A stretch of 45,818 nt of DNA, from contig NZ_PHRF01000075.1 of NCBI RefSeq assembly GCF_004151105.1, positions 1 to 45,818 of the forward strand, in the 5' to 3' direction. Under the pieces are notes generated by a model, which saw only the letters and a list, made by a program, of their open reading frames with translations, was not told where the DNA came from and did not search any database. This stretch comes from Streptomyces sp. L-9-10. GTDB lineage: Bacteria > Actinomycetota > Actinomycetes > Streptomycetales > Streptomycetaceae. Below are positions 23,687 to 32,566 of this stretch, in pieces. Every line of letters starts with the position of its first letter. Position 1 is the stretch's first letter. A program made the translations under genes and the position numbers.

Positions 23687-24366
23687 CCGTCGAGTGGGCG
23701 TGGATATCCGACCACGCGGGCGATCTCACCACCCTCACCCTCTCCCATCTCCAGGCCGCCCTGACCGCCGTACTCCTCGGGCTGCTGATCTCGCTCCCGC
23801 TGGCCGTACTCGCCCATCGCGTCCGGCCACTGCGCGGCTTCCTCCTCGGGCTCTCCAACGTCCTGTTCACGATCCCGTCCATCGCGGTCTTCGTCCTGCT
23901 GCTGCCCGTCTCCGGGCTGACCAGGACCACCACCGTCATCGGCCTGACGATCTACACGCTGGTCGTCCTGCTGCGGAACACCGTCGAGGGACTGGAGTCC
24001 GTCCCCGCCAAGGCGCGTGAGGCCGCCGTCGCCATGGGCACGCGTCCGCTGCGTACGCTCCTCACGGTCGAGCTGCCCCTCGCGCTCCCCGTGATCATGG
24101 CGGGCGTACGGATCGCCACCGTCATGTCGATCTCGCTGGTCAGCGTCGCGACCTATATCGGCGACGGCGGCCTCGGCCAGCTCTTCACCGACGGCTTCCA
24201 GCGCAATTTCCCGACCCCTGTGGTCGTCGGCGTCGTCCTGACCCTGCTGCTCGCGCTGGTCGCGGACGCGCTGCTGGTGGCCGTGCAGTACGTGCTCACC
24301 CCCTGGACGAGGCAGCCGAAGCGGCAGCCGCGGCGGCAGCGGCAGCCTCAGAGCGGGAAGGTCTGA
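23683..24366 (+). CDS. Quaternary-amine ABC importer, permease 1 (OpuCB/ProW-like)
   Basis: The 227-aa protein has five or six hydrophobic spans in a BPD_transp_1 domain. The ATPase-coupling EAA-like loop is EAAVAMGTRPLRTLLTVELP. Start ATG 23683 overlaps the ATPase stop; the frame is open far upstream, but that part is only the shadow of the lyase gene. The C-terminal tail is very basic (KRQPRRQRQ). It pairs with the second permease to form a heterodimeric channel. Confidence 0.92.
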   Translation: MTVEWAWISDHAGDLTTLTLSHLQAALTAVLLGLLISLPLAVLAHRVRPLRGFLLGLSNVLFTIPSIAVFVLLLPVSGLTRTTTVIGLTIYTLVVLLRNTVEGLESVPAKAREAAVAMGTRPLRTLLTVELPLALPVIMAGVRIATVMSISLVSVATYIGDGGLGQLFTDGFQRNFPTPVVVGVVLTLLLALVADALLVAVQYVLTPWTRQPKRQPRRQRQPQSGKV

Positions 24367-24372
24367 CCCGAC

Positions 24373-25038
24373 ATGTACGAACTCTTCAAGGACCTCGGCT
24401 CCTGGCTGGTGTCGAGCGAGCAGTGGACGGGCCCGGACGGCATCGGACACCGTCTCGCCGAGCACCTCCAGTACTCGCTGATCGCGACCGTGATCGCCGC
24501 GCTGATCGCGCTGCCCGTCGGGCTGCTCATCGGGCACACGGGACGGGGCGCGTTCCTCGCCATCAACCTCGCCTCGTTCGGCCGGGCCCTGCCCACGGTC
24601 GGGCTCGTCGTGCTGGTCTTCCTGGCCAGCGGACTGTCCATGACCCCCGTGTACGTGGCGCTGGTGGCCCTCGCCGTCCCGTCGATCGTGACCAACACGT
24701 ACGCGGGGATGACCGCCGTCGACCCGGAGGTGAAGGACGCGGCCAGGGGCCAGGGCATGCGCGGCCGTCAGGTGCTGCTCCAGGTCGAGATCCCGCTCGC
24801 GCTGCCGCTGATCATGACCGGGCTGCGGCTCGCGCTGATCCAGGTGGTGGCGACGGCGACCATCGCCGCGTACGTCAGTTTCGGCGGGCTCGGCCGGTAC
24901 GTCTTCGACGGCCTGGCCCAGCGCGACCTGGTCCAGGTACTGGGCGGAGCCGTGCTGGTCGCGGTCGTCGCCGTGGTCCTCGATCTGGCGCTGTCGGGGC
25001 TTCAGCGCGTCCTCTTCCGCCACCGCACCGCCGCCTAG
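24373..25038 (+). CDS. Quaternary-amine ABC importer, permease 2 (OpuCD/ProW-like)
   Basis: The 221-aa protein has six hydrophobic segments and the coupling loop DAARGQGMRGRQVLLQVEIP. The typical OpuC stretch GLVVLVFLASGLSMTPVYVA is present. It starts 6 nt after permease 1 and ends 12 nt before the binding-protein gene. Two different permeases plus a separate binding protein is the OpuC/OsmU layout, shared by the EgtUV ergothioneine transporter family. Confidence 0.92.
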   Translation: MYELFKDLGSWLVSSEQWTGPDGIGHRLAEHLQYSLIATVIAALIALPVGLLIGHTGRGAFLAINLASFGRALPTVGLVVLVFLASGLSMTPVYVALVALAVPSIVTNTYAGMTAVDPEVKDAARGQGMRGRQVLLQVEIPLALPLIMTGLRLALIQVVATATIAAYVSFGGLGRYVFDGLAQRDLVQVLGGAVLVAVVAVVLDLALSGLQRVLFRHRTAA

Positions 25039-25050
25039 GAGACCACTCCC

Positions 25051-26064
25051 GTGACCTCGGACTCACCCATGAACGCGAACCCGAACCCGAACGCGCACCC
25101 GAACTCACCGATGAACCGGCGCAGGCTCCTCGGCGGCCTGTTCGCCGCGGCCTCCGTCCCCGCGCTCGCCGCGTGCAGCAGCGGGATCACCTCCCTCGAA
25201 GGCCAGGGCAGCGGCGGCGGGGGCGGCGGTTCCAGCGCGGACGGCATCACCATCGGCACCGCCAACTTCACCGAGAACCAGATCCTCGGCCACCTCTACG
25301 CGGCCGTGCTCGGCGCCGCGGGGGTGAAGACGACCGTCCGCCCCAACCTCGGCACCCGCGAGATCCTCATCCCGGCGCTCAAGGGCGGCGACATCGATCT
25401 GCTCCCCGAGTACCAGGGCGCGCTGCTGCACTACCTGGACCCCGAGGCGACCGCCACGGAGGAGGGCGAGATGCAGAACGCCCTCGCCGTCGCCCTCCCC
25501 GCGGGCCTCCAGATCCTCCCGTACGGCAAGGCCGAGGACTCCGACGCCTTCGCCGTCACCCGCGAGACCGCCGACAGATTCGGCCTCAGGACGCTGGCGG
25601 ATCTGGCGAAGCAGAACGGCAAGCTGGTCATCGGCGCGGCGCCCGAGGTGAAGAAGCGGGTCGTGGGCGTCGTCGGGCTCAAGGACGTGTACGGCGTGGA
25701 GTTCAAGGAGTTCAAGTCGCTGGACTCCTCGGGACCGCTGGTCAAGGGCGCGTTGAAGAAGGGCGATGTGGACGTCGCCAATCTCTTCACCACGGACACG
25801 GACATCGCCGCCGAGGGCTGGGTGGTCCTCACCGACCCCAAGAACCTCGTCCCCGGTCAGCACATCGTCCCGCTGATCGCCGACCGCAAGGCCGACTCCA
25901 CCGTGCGCAAGGCACTGGCCCGGCTGGGCAACGCCCTGACGACCGAGGCCCTCACGGAGCTGAACCGCCAGGTGGACAAGGACAAGAAGGACCCGGAGGA
26001 CGTCGCGAACGCCTGGGCGGCGGACCACGGCCTGAGGAATCCCGCAGGGAAGAACGGGGGCTAG
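25051..26064 (+). CDS. Quaternary-amine ABC importer, substrate-binding lipoprotein (OpuCC-like)
   Basis: The 337-aa precursor has a twin-arginine-like signal (MNRRRLLGG) and lipobox LAAC at about residues 39-42, so it is anchored outside the membrane. A Gly/Ser linker precedes the OpuAC domain: TIGTANFTENQILGHLY, LLPEYQGALL, a hinge with GAAPEVKKR, and DVDVANLFTTDTDI near the C-terminus. The PEYxG motif is typical of OpuC-type proteins that hold trimethylammonium groups in an aromatic or polar cage. The ligand could be glycine betaine, choline, carnitine or a histidine betaine; the neighbouring lyase favours the last. GTG start, ribosome-binding site TAGGAG. Confidence 0.92.
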   Translation: MTSDSPMNANPNPNAHPNSPMNRRRLLGGLFAAASVPALAACSSGITSLEGQGSGGGGGGSSADGITIGTANFTENQILGHLYAAVLGAAGVKTTVRPNLGTREILIPALKGGDIDLLPEYQGALLHYLDPEATATEEGEMQNALAVALPAGLQILPYGKAEDSDAFAVTRETADRFGLRTLADLAKQNGKLVIGAAPEVKKRVVGVVGLKDVYGVEFKEFKSLDSSGPLVKGALKKGDVDVANLFTTDTDIAAEGWVVLTDPKNLVPGQHIVPLIADRKADSTVRKALARLGNALTTEALTELNRQVDKDKKDPEDVANAWAADHGLRNPAGKNGG

Positions 26065-26106
26065 CCCCAATGCGCGGGGGACGTCCCGCTTCGTACCGTG
26101 GCCACC

Positions 26107-26529
26107 ATGGAAGCCCGCGACCCTGAGCTCAAGAAGGAGCTCGACGCCACCCTTCAGGCCCGTCACGAGCTGGGGGCGGACTACGAGCCCGCACTGATCG
26201 AATCGTTCCTCGAAAAGGTGGAGCAGCGCATGGACGGGATGACCGACCGTCATGTCCGCCGGCGGCTCGCCGAACAGCAGATGGCGGCCGCCCGGGGCGG
26301 CGGCCCCCGCCCGCCGGGCGCCTCGACGGGGTTCGGCGGGCGCTTCGGGTTCGGCGTCGTCTCGCTGGTCCTCGCCATTCCGCTGACCGCGATAGCCGCG
26401 GTGAACACCGGCTTCAAGGGCCTGGTCGTCTGCTGGCTGGGCATCGTCGCGGTGAACGCGGTGCACGCCGCCCGCGGCTGGCCCTGGGCCGACCGCAAGC
26501 AGCGCGAGGAATCCGACTGGGAGGGGTGA
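26107..26529 (+). CDS. Conserved membrane protein with two spans
   Basis: The 140-aa protein has an N-terminal helical soluble part (MEARDPELKKELDATLQARH) of about 70 residues and two hydrophobic segments (about 80-100 and 105-125). It ends in a short charged tail. I recognise it as a conserved Streptomyces protein found near cystathionine beta-synthase, with no known function. GTG 26098 in frame is an alternative start. It lies 42 nt downstream of the transporter operon but is probably an independent conserved gene. Confidence 0.75.
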   Translation: MEARDPELKKELDATLQARHELGADYEPALIESFLEKVEQRMDGMTDRHVRRRLAEQQMAAARGGGPRPPGASTGFGGRFGFGVVSLVLAIPLTAIAAVNTGFKGLVVCWLGIVAVNAVHAARGWPWADRKQREESDWEG

Positions 26530-26880
26530 CCGAGGCCGGGGAGCGGACGCTCCCCGCGGGCCGAACCGGTGGTCCCGCGGGCCTTCGGCCGACGGTTGCC
26601 GCGGGCTGAAGAATCACTCGGAAGAAGTAGTCGCGGGGACCGCCGCACCCCCGTTGCCGGGGGGCGGGACGACGACGGTCCCCGCGAGGGACACGTTCCG
26701 GGTCAGGGCCGGTCTCGTGTCCGGGCGTCCATGGAGTCCGGGAGCCGCTCCGGAGGTCCTTGACGCCGACAACCACCAATGTGCCGGACGCGTGTTAAGC
26801 CGGTGCTGCGCTGACGTGTCGCGCTCGTACCACTTTCGCGAACCCGCGCCGTCGCGGCTCCGGCCGGGCGGTCCCCGGCG
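26530..26880. terminator. Convergent intergenic region with two hairpins
   Basis: This 351-nt gap separates the small membrane-protein gene from the convergent cbs gene and holds no credible gene. Hairpin 1 has arms GGGGAGCG (26538-26545) and CGCTCCCC (26548-26555), 9 nt past the plus-strand stop. Hairpin 2 has 12-bp arms starting TCGCGGGGACCG (26631-26642 and 26676-26687). Both fit bidirectional termination. Confidence 0.65.
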
Positions 26881-28275
26881 CTACTTCACGTCCTTCGAGA
26901 GGTACGCCAGCAGATCCTGCCTGCTCACGACGCCTGTCGGCTTGCCCTCCACCAGCACGATCGCGGCGTCGGCGCCGTTCGTACCGCTCAGCGCCGCCAT
27001 CAGATCGGCCACCGGCTCGCCGGATCCCACCTGCGGCAGCGGGGAGGACATGTGCTTCTCCAGCGGGTCGCCGAGCGAGGCGCGCTGAGTGAAGAGCGCG
27101 TCGAGCAGCTCCCGCTCCACGACCGAACCGATGACCTCCGCGGCCATCACGTCCGGGTGGCCGGCGCCCGGCTTCACGATCGGCATCTGCGAGACGCCGT
27201 ACTCCCGCAGGACCTCGATGGCCTCGCCGACCGTCTCCTCCGGGTGCATATGGACGAGGGTCGGGATGGCGCCCTCCTTGTGACGCAGGACGTGCCCGAC
27301 GCTCACCGCGTCGCCGCCCTGCTCCAGGAAGCCGTAGTCGTTCATCCACTCGTCGTTGAAGATCTTGCTGAGGTAGCCCCTGCCGCTGTCCGGCAGCAGA
27401 ACGACCACGACATCGTCCGGGCCGAGCCCCTCGGCGACCTTCAGCGCCGCCACCACCGCCATGCCGCAGGAACCGCCGACGAGCAGGCCCTCCTCCTTGG
27501 CGAGGCGCCGGGTCATCTGGAAGGAGTCCTTGTCGGACACGGCGACGATCTCGTCCGTGACCGTGCTGTCGTACGCCGTCGGCCAGAAGTCCTCACCGAC
27601 GCCCTCGACCAGATAGGGCCGGCCGGAGCCGCCCGAGTAGACCGATCCCTCCGGGTCGGCGCCCACGATCCGTACCCGCCCGTCGCTGGCCTCCTTGAGG
27701 AAGCGGCCGGTCCCGGTGATGGTGCCGCCGGTGCCGACGCCCGCGACGAAGTGGGTGATCTTGCCGTCCGTCTGCTTCCACAGCTCGGGACCGGTCGTCT
27801 CGTAGTGCGAGCGCGGGTTGTTCGGGTTGCTGTACTGGTCCGGCTTCCAGGCCCCAGGCGTCTCACTGACCAGCCGGTCGGAGACGTTGTAGTACGAGTC
27901 GGGGTGCTCGGGATCGACGGCCGTCGGGCAGACGACGACCTCGGCGCCGTAGGCCCGAAGGACATTGATCTTGTCCGTGGAAACCTTGTCCGGGCAGACG
28001 AAAACGCACTTGTAACCCTTGCGCTGGGCCACGATGGCGAGGCCGACGCCGGTGTTGCCGCTCGTCGGTTCGACGATCGTGCCGCCGGGCTTGAGCTCCC
28101 CGCTCTCCTCGGCTGCCTCGATCATGCGCAGGGCGATGCGGTCCTTCACCGAACCGCCGGGGTTGAAGTATTCGACCTTGGCCAGGACTGTCGCCTGAAT
28201 GCCTTCGGTCACGCTGGTCAGCTTCAGCAGCGGGGTATTGCCGACCAGGCTGATCATCGAGTCGTGGAATTGCAC
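26881..28275 (-). CDS. cbs: Cystathionine beta-synthase with C-terminal CBS-domain pair
   Basis: The 464-aa PLP enzyme condenses serine and homocysteine to cystathionine (reverse transsulfuration). The PLP Lys lies in NPGGSVKDRIALRM, the substrate loop is EPTSGNTGVGLA, and the phosphate loop is GTGGTITGTGRF. Two CBS domains occupy about 335-460 (for example GVVSRQDLLAYLSKDVK). This length and layout match actinobacterial Cbs rather than short cysteine synthases. GTG start at 28275 with GGAGACAA upstream. A 16-nt perfect palindrome lies 35 nt upstream. Confidence 0.92.
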   Translation of the reverse strand: MQFHDSMISLVGNTPLLKLTSVTEGIQATVLAKVEYFNPGGSVKDRIALRMIEAAEESGELKPGGTIVEPTSGNTGVGLAIVAQRKGYKCVFVCPDKVSTDKINVLRAYGAEVVVCPTAVDPEHPDSYYNVSDRLVSETPGAWKPDQYSNPNNPRSHYETTGPELWKQTDGKITHFVAGVGTGGTITGTGRFLKEASDGRVRIVGADPEGSVYSGGSGRPYLVEGVGEDFWPTAYDSTVTDEIVAVSDKDSFQMTRRLAKEEGLLVGGSCGMAVVAALKVAEGLGPDDVVVVLLPDSGRGYLSKIFNDEWMNDYGFLEQGGDAVSVGHVLRHKEGAIPTLVHMHPEETVGEAIEVLREYGVSQMPIVKPGAGHPDVMAAEVIGSVVERELLDALFTQRASLGDPLEKHMSSPLPQVGSGEPVADLMAALSGTNGADAAIVLVEGKPTGVVSRQDLLAYLSKDVK

Positions 28276-28309
28276 CGTTGTCTCCGGGGTCTCCGTGATG
28301 GTCCGGCCA

Positions 28310-28325
28310 GCGTATGCGCATACGC
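28310..28325. promoter_or_regulatory. 16-nt perfect palindrome between cbs and the SGNH gene
   Basis: GCGTATGCGCATACGC is a perfect dyad in the 141-nt divergent intergenic region, 35 nt before the cbs start. It could be an operator for cbs or for both genes. No binding protein is evident in the window. Confidence 0.5.
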
Positions 28326-28416
28326 GTGAGATTGGGCGACAGTCCTTACGGGGCAGTTAGCTGATGTACACGCGCGTACTCGTGCGTACGGCGGCTTGGA
28401 GGAGGTGGCACGGACT

Positions 28417-29523
28417 GTGTCGAGGGCGAGGGTGGCGCGGCGGATCGCCGCGGGTGCGGCCTACGGCGGCGGCAGCATCGGGCTGCTGGGGGCGGCGGGC
28501 GTCGGAGTGCTGCTGGCGGAGGTCCAGCTGGCGAAGCGGTCGGTGGGCGGCGGGAGCGCCCCCGTACCGCCCAGCGGCGACGGATGGTACGGACTGGCCT
28601 TCGGGCACACCCAACCGCTGCGCATGGGCATGCTCGGCGATTCCACGGCCGCGGGACAGGGCGTACGGCGGGCGGGGCAGACCCCGGGGGCGCTGCTGGC
28701 CTCGGGGCTCGCCGCGGTCGCCGAGCGGCCCGTGGATCTGTGGAACGTGGCACTGCCGGGAGCGAGGTCGGACGATCTGGACCGGCAGGTGACCCTGCTG
28801 CTGTCGGATCCGGCCCGGGTCCCGGACGTCTGCGTGATCATGATCGGCGCGAACGACGTCACGCACCGGCTGCCGGCGACACAGTCGGTGCGGTGCCTGG
28901 CGGCGGCGGTACGGCGACTGCGTACGGCCGGGGCGGAGGTGGTCGTCGGCACCTGCCCGGATCTCGGCACGATCGAGCCGGTGTACCAGCCGCTGCGCTG
29001 GCTGGCGCGCCGGGTGAGCCGGCAGCTGGCCGCCGCCCAGACGATCGTGGCGGTCGAGCAGGGCGCCCGCACGGTCTCGCTGGGCGATCTGCTGGGCCCG
29101 GAGTTCGCCGCGAATCCGCGGGAGCTGTTCGGCCCGGACAACTACCACCCCTCCGCCGAGGGGTACGCGACGGCCGCGATGGCCGTCCTGCCCACGCTGT
29201 GCGCGGTCCTCAACCTGTGGCCGGAGACGGACCGCCTCGACGCGACCCGCGACGAGGACATGCTGCCGGTGGCGAAGGCGGCCTCGGCCGCGGCGTCCCA
29301 GGCGGGCACCGAGGTCACCGGCGCCCGTGCCCCGTGGGCCCTGCTGAAGCACCGGCGCCGCCGTCATCTGCCGACCACGGCCGAGGCGACCCCGGCGGGG
29401 GCCGTCCCGACGGAGGCCGTCCCGGGAGCGCCGGGAGCGACGCCGCCGGACGTGGCTCCGGACGTGCCTCCGGACGTGCCGCCGGACGCCGAGGAGACCC
29501 GGCAGGTGGGCTGGGAGGCATGA
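28417..29523 (+). CDS. SGNH/GDSL-family hydrolase, membrane-anchored
   Basis: The 368-aa protein has an N-terminal hydrophobic segment (AAYGGGSIGLLGAAGVGVLL), then a SGNH hydrolase domain. The nucleophile Ser is in MLGDSTAAGQG, block III is IGANDVTH, and the catalytic Asp-His lies in DNYHPSAEGY. Such enzymes are esterases or lipases acting outside the membrane. The C-terminal 90 residues are Ala/Pro-rich with VAPDVPPDVPPDAEE repeats and probably disordered. The GTG start follows GGAGGAGG. It diverges from cbs. Confidence 0.88.
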   Translation: MSRARVARRIAAGAAYGGGSIGLLGAAGVGVLLAEVQLAKRSVGGGSAPVPPSGDGWYGLAFGHTQPLRMGMLGDSTAAGQGVRRAGQTPGALLASGLAAVAERPVDLWNVALPGARSDDLDRQVTLLLSDPARVPDVCVIMIGANDVTHRLPATQSVRCLAAAVRRLRTAGAEVVVGTCPDLGTIEPVYQPLRWLARRVSRQLAAAQTIVAVEQGARTVSLGDLLGPEFAANPRELFGPDNYHPSAEGYATAAMAVLPTLCAVLNLWPETDRLDATRDEDMLPVAKAASAAASQAGTEVTGARAPWALLKHRRRRHLPTTAEATPAGAVPTEAVPGAPGATPPDVAPDVPPDVPPDAEETRQVGWEA

Positions 29524-29588
29524 CACCGGGACCGGGACCTGGCCCGGCCTCGGGTCCCGGTCAGGTCCCGGTCCCGGTCACCGCCGCG

Positions 29589-29602
29589 TGAGCAAGCGCT
29601 TA
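29589..29602. promoter_or_regulatory. Candidate operator upstream of the thiolase gene
   Basis: TGAGCAAGCGCTTA contains the 8-nt palindrome AAGCGCTT and resembles half-sites bound by TetR-type fatty-acid regulators in Actinobacteria. It lies 149 nt before the thiolase ATG, in a 227-nt gap with no other feature. The assignment rests on motif likeness only. Confidence 0.35.
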
Positions 29603-29750
29603 GAAAAGAGGTCCGCATCACATGTCCCGCCCGGTGCCCCCGGCACTACGGGCGGGTAACTTCCCAGACAGACCTGCCCTCTTTCCTACCGCCCACTCCC
29701 ACCCGTCACGTCAGCCCTCACCCGTCCACTTCCGTCCTCATGGAGCCGTG

Positions 29751-30971
29751 ATGCCCGAAGCCGTGATCGTCTCTGCCGCCCGTTCCCCCATCGGCCGGGC
29801 CTTCAAAGGCTCGCTGAAGGAACTGCGGCCCGACGACCTGACCGCCACGATCATCGAAGCCGCACTGGCCAAGGTCCCCGGCCTCGACCCGCGCGACATC
29901 GACGACCTGATGCTCGGCTGCGGCCTGCCCGGCGGCGAGCAGGGCCACAACCTCGGCCGGATCGTCGCCGTACAGCTGGGCATGGACCACCTCCCCGGCT
30001 GCACCATCACCCGCTACTGCTCCTCGTCCCTCCAGACCTCCCGGATGGCGCTGCACGCCATCAAGGCGGGCGAGGGCGATGTCTTCATCTCGGCCGGGGT
30101 CGAGATGGTCTCGCGCTCGGTGAACGGCTCCTCGGACGGCATGCCGGGCACCCACAACCCGGTCTTCGCGGACGCCGAGGCCCGCACCGCCGAGGTCGCG
30201 CAGAGCACGGGTGCCGGATGGCACGACCCGCGCGAGGACGGCCTGGTCCCCGACGCCTATATCGCGATGGGCCAGACCGCCGAGAACCTCGCCCGTCTCA
30301 AGGGGATCACCCGCCAGGACATGGACGAGTTCGGCGTACGGTCCCAGAACCTCGCCGAGGAAGCGATCAAGAACGGCTTCTGGGAGCGCGAGATCACGCC
30401 CGTGACGACCCCGGACGGCACGGTCGTGGCGAAGGACGACGGCCCGCGCGCGGGCGTCACGCTGGAGGGTGTCCAGGGCCTCAAGCCCGCCTTCCGCCCG
30501 GACGGCCTGGTGACGGCCGGCAACTGCTGTCCGCTCAACGACGGCGCCGCCGCGCTCGTGATCATGTCCGACACCAAGGCGCGCGAGCTGGGCCTGACCC
30601 CGCTGGCCCGGATCGTCTCCACCGGCGTGACCGGTCTGTCGCCCGAGATCATGGGCTACGGCCCGGTCGAGGCGTCCCGGCAGGCGCTCTCCCGTGCCGG
30701 GCTGACCATCGACGACATCGATCTGGTCGAGATCAACGAGGCGTTCGCCGCCCAGGTCATCCCGTCCTACCGGGACCTGGGCGTCCCGCTGGAGAAGCTG
30801 AACGTCAACGGCGGCGCCATCGCCGTCGGCCACCCCTTCGGCATGACCGGCGCACGGATCACGGGCACGCTGATCAACAGCCTCCAGTTCCACGACAAGC
30901 AGTTCGGCCTGGAGACGATGTGCGTAGGCGGCGGCCAGGGCATGGCCATGGTCATCGAGCGCATGAGCTGA
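29751..30971 (+). CDS. Acetyl-CoA acetyltransferase (thiolase)
   Basis: The 406-aa thiolase carries the acyl-accepting Cys in ITRYCSSSLQ, the conserved NEAFAAQ, the catalytic His in AVGHPFGMTGAR and the second Cys in MCVGGGQGMAMV. It condenses or cleaves acyl-CoA chains; acetyl-CoA C-acetyltransferase is the usual annotation. The start ATG 29751 gives the family N-terminus PEAVIVSAARSPIGRA. An in-frame ATG at 29622 would add 43 low-complexity residues. A strong hairpin lies downstream. Confidence 0.93.
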   Translation: MPEAVIVSAARSPIGRAFKGSLKELRPDDLTATIIEAALAKVPGLDPRDIDDLMLGCGLPGGEQGHNLGRIVAVQLGMDHLPGCTITRYCSSSLQTSRMALHAIKAGEGDVFISAGVEMVSRSVNGSSDGMPGTHNPVFADAEARTAEVAQSTGAGWHDPREDGLVPDAYIAMGQTAENLARLKGITRQDMDEFGVRSQNLAEEAIKNGFWEREITPVTTPDGTVVAKDDGPRAGVTLEGVQGLKPAFRPDGLVTAGNCCPLNDGAAALVIMSDTKARELGLTPLARIVSTGVTGLSPEIMGYGPVEASRQALSRAGLTIDDIDLVEINEAFAAQVIPSYRDLGVPLEKLNVNGGAIAVGHPFGMTGARITGTLINSLQFHDKQFGLETMCVGGGQGMAMVIERMS

Positions 30972-31056
30972 ACCGGACCGGACCGGATTTTTAGCGGAGA
31001 GTAGTCGCGCGAGTCGGATAAGCGCATCTCAACCCCCGCGATCCTCAGTTGTGACT

Positions 31057-31096
31057 GAATCTCCCCCAGGATGTGACCTACGCCCGGGGGAGATTC
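31057..31096. terminator. Hairpin terminator after the thiolase gene
   Basis: Perfect 11-bp arms GAATCTCCCCC (31057-31067) and GGGGGAGATTC (31086-31096) flank an 18-nt loop. It lies 86 nt after the thiolase stop. Confidence 0.7.
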
Positions 31097-31242
31097 CTTT
31101 GCCCAGGTCAGAGCCGCGTTCAGGGGAGGTATAAGGCCCAAAGACCTGTCCAATTCGTGACGTAATGCACTGACGGACGGCTCTCGCCTTCGACAAGCTG
31201 AGGTAGGAAGTCGGGGGTATCGATCGGAATCGGGAGTAGTCA

Positions 31243-32100
31243 GTGAGCGCCATGTCTCTTGCCCTGCTGCTGACCACAGCCGCCGCCACGGCCGTGGGCG
31301 TCGCCGCCCTGCACGCCGCCCACGGGCTGCGCAGGCAGGTCAGCGCGCTGCGCGGTGAGCTGGCCGCGTCGGTCCCGGGCGACCTCACCGCGGCCGTACC
31401 CCAGGCCAGAAGCGCCACCCACGCCGACGACATACGGACCGCCGTCGCGGAGGCCCTCGCCGAGGAGCGCGAGCGCGAGCTGGCCGAGGCCCGTGCCTTC
31501 TGGGCCGCCCAGGAGGCCCGTGACGCCGCCGACACCCCGTCGCTGCTGGGCGGGCTGCCCGGATTCGGTACCGAGGAGAGCCCGTACTACGTGCCCCGCC
31601 AGGTGGACTTCGCCGGGCTGGAGGCGCTGGACCTCGACGCCGCCGACGGACTCGACGACCTGGCCGACTACCCGGAGCTGACCGAGGTGAGCGGGATGGG
31701 TGAGGCCGGTGAGTTCGCGGAGGACTCCGCCGAGCTGGCCGCCGCCCGTCGCCGGCACCCCTCGCACCCGGACTTCGTCCCGGTGCAGGCCCCGGTCGTC
31801 ACCGACCACGAGCGCACGGTGTCGCGGCTCGACGCGCTCGCCGAGACCGGTACGGCGCTCGCGGACGTCCGGCCCGGCCCGCTGGGCACCCTCGACGTCT
31901 ATGTCTTCGCCGACGGCACGACGCTCTGCATGACCCCGGGCCACCGCGAGACCGCCGAGCGGCTCGCCGGGGCGCTGCGGGAGGGCGAGGCCCCGGTCCT
32001 GCTGGGAGGCTCCGGCGTCTCCGGCGCGTACGCCCTGACGTTTTCGTGCGGCGGCGAGCACGTCTACATCCTCGCGGACCGCGTCATCGCGTCCCTCTAG
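31243..32100 (+). CDS. Conserved hypothetical protein with N-terminal membrane anchor
   Basis: The 285-aa protein begins with a hydrophobic helix (about residues 5-23) and a helical, charged stretch (AVAEALAEERERELAEARAF) that may form a coiled coil. An acidic middle (LDLDAADGLDDLADYPELTE) follows, then a compact C-terminal domain of beta/alpha character (LDVYVFADGTTLCMTPGHRE). I recognise it only as a conserved Streptomyces protein of unknown function. GTG 31243 follows GGGAG; ATG 31252 is the alternative start. Confidence 0.7.
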   Translation: MSAMSLALLLTTAAATAVGVAALHAAHGLRRQVSALRGELAASVPGDLTAAVPQARSATHADDIRTAVAEALAEERERELAEARAFWAAQEARDAADTPSLLGGLPGFGTEESPYYVPRQVDFAGLEALDLDAADGLDDLADYPELTEVSGMGEAGEFAEDSAELAAARRRHPSHPDFVPVQAPVVTDHERTVSRLDALAETGTALADVRPGPLGTLDVYVFADGTTLCMTPGHRETAERLAGALREGEAPVLLGGSGVSGAYALTFSCGGEHVYILADRVIASL

Positions 32101-32133
32101 GCCCTGTCCGGCCCCGCCCGCCGCGGCTCGCCC

Positions 32134-32454
32134 TCAGAGCGCGGCTCGCGCCGCCGCCTTCTCCACCGATCTCACGGCCTCGTCCAGCTCCCTCACGGAC
32201 GGGGCCGTACGCAATGCTTCGGCCAGATCCCCGGCCGCGACCGTGAGCTGGTCCGCGACCACGAAGACGCCGGAGTCCGGCATGATCCTGGGCTCCTCGC
32301 CGGGGGCGTCGAGCCGCTGGGCCCGTACGGAGAGTTCCCTGGCCAGCGCCAGTGCCTCGGCGGCGGCTCCGCGTTGGAGCCGGCTCTGCGGGGCGGCCCG
32401 CAGGCGGTCGGCGAATCGGTCCACTGCGGCCGTCAGCGGCGTTGTATCGAGCAC
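32134..32454 (-). CDS. Small conserved hypothetical protein
   Basis: The 106-aa protein is almost entirely helical (VDRFADRLRAAPQSRLQRGA, then AAAEALALARELSVRAQRLD). There is no catalytic motif and no membrane span. It is convergent with the membrane-anchored hypothetical gene, with a 33-nt gap. Codon use is typical of the region, which supports a real gene. Function unknown. Confidence 0.65.
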   Translation of the reverse strand: MLDTTPLTAAVDRFADRLRAAPQSRLQRGAAAEALALARELSVRAQRLDAPGEEPRIMPDSGVFVVADQLTVAAGDLAEALRTAPSVRELDEAVRSVEKAAARAAL

Positions 32455-32566
32455 GCCGCGACCTTACGCGACCGGACAAGCTCTCCTACGGGACTGTTGC
32501 CAACAGGCCAGCGCTCAGGCACGGTGGCGTGAAGGACCAGTACGCGCACAACATCCGGAGGCGCCG

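Noticed and set aside
29622..29750. Upstream ATG 29622 for the thiolase
   Set aside because: It has a passable ribosome-binding site, but it adds 43 non-conserved residues ahead of the typical thiolase N-terminus.
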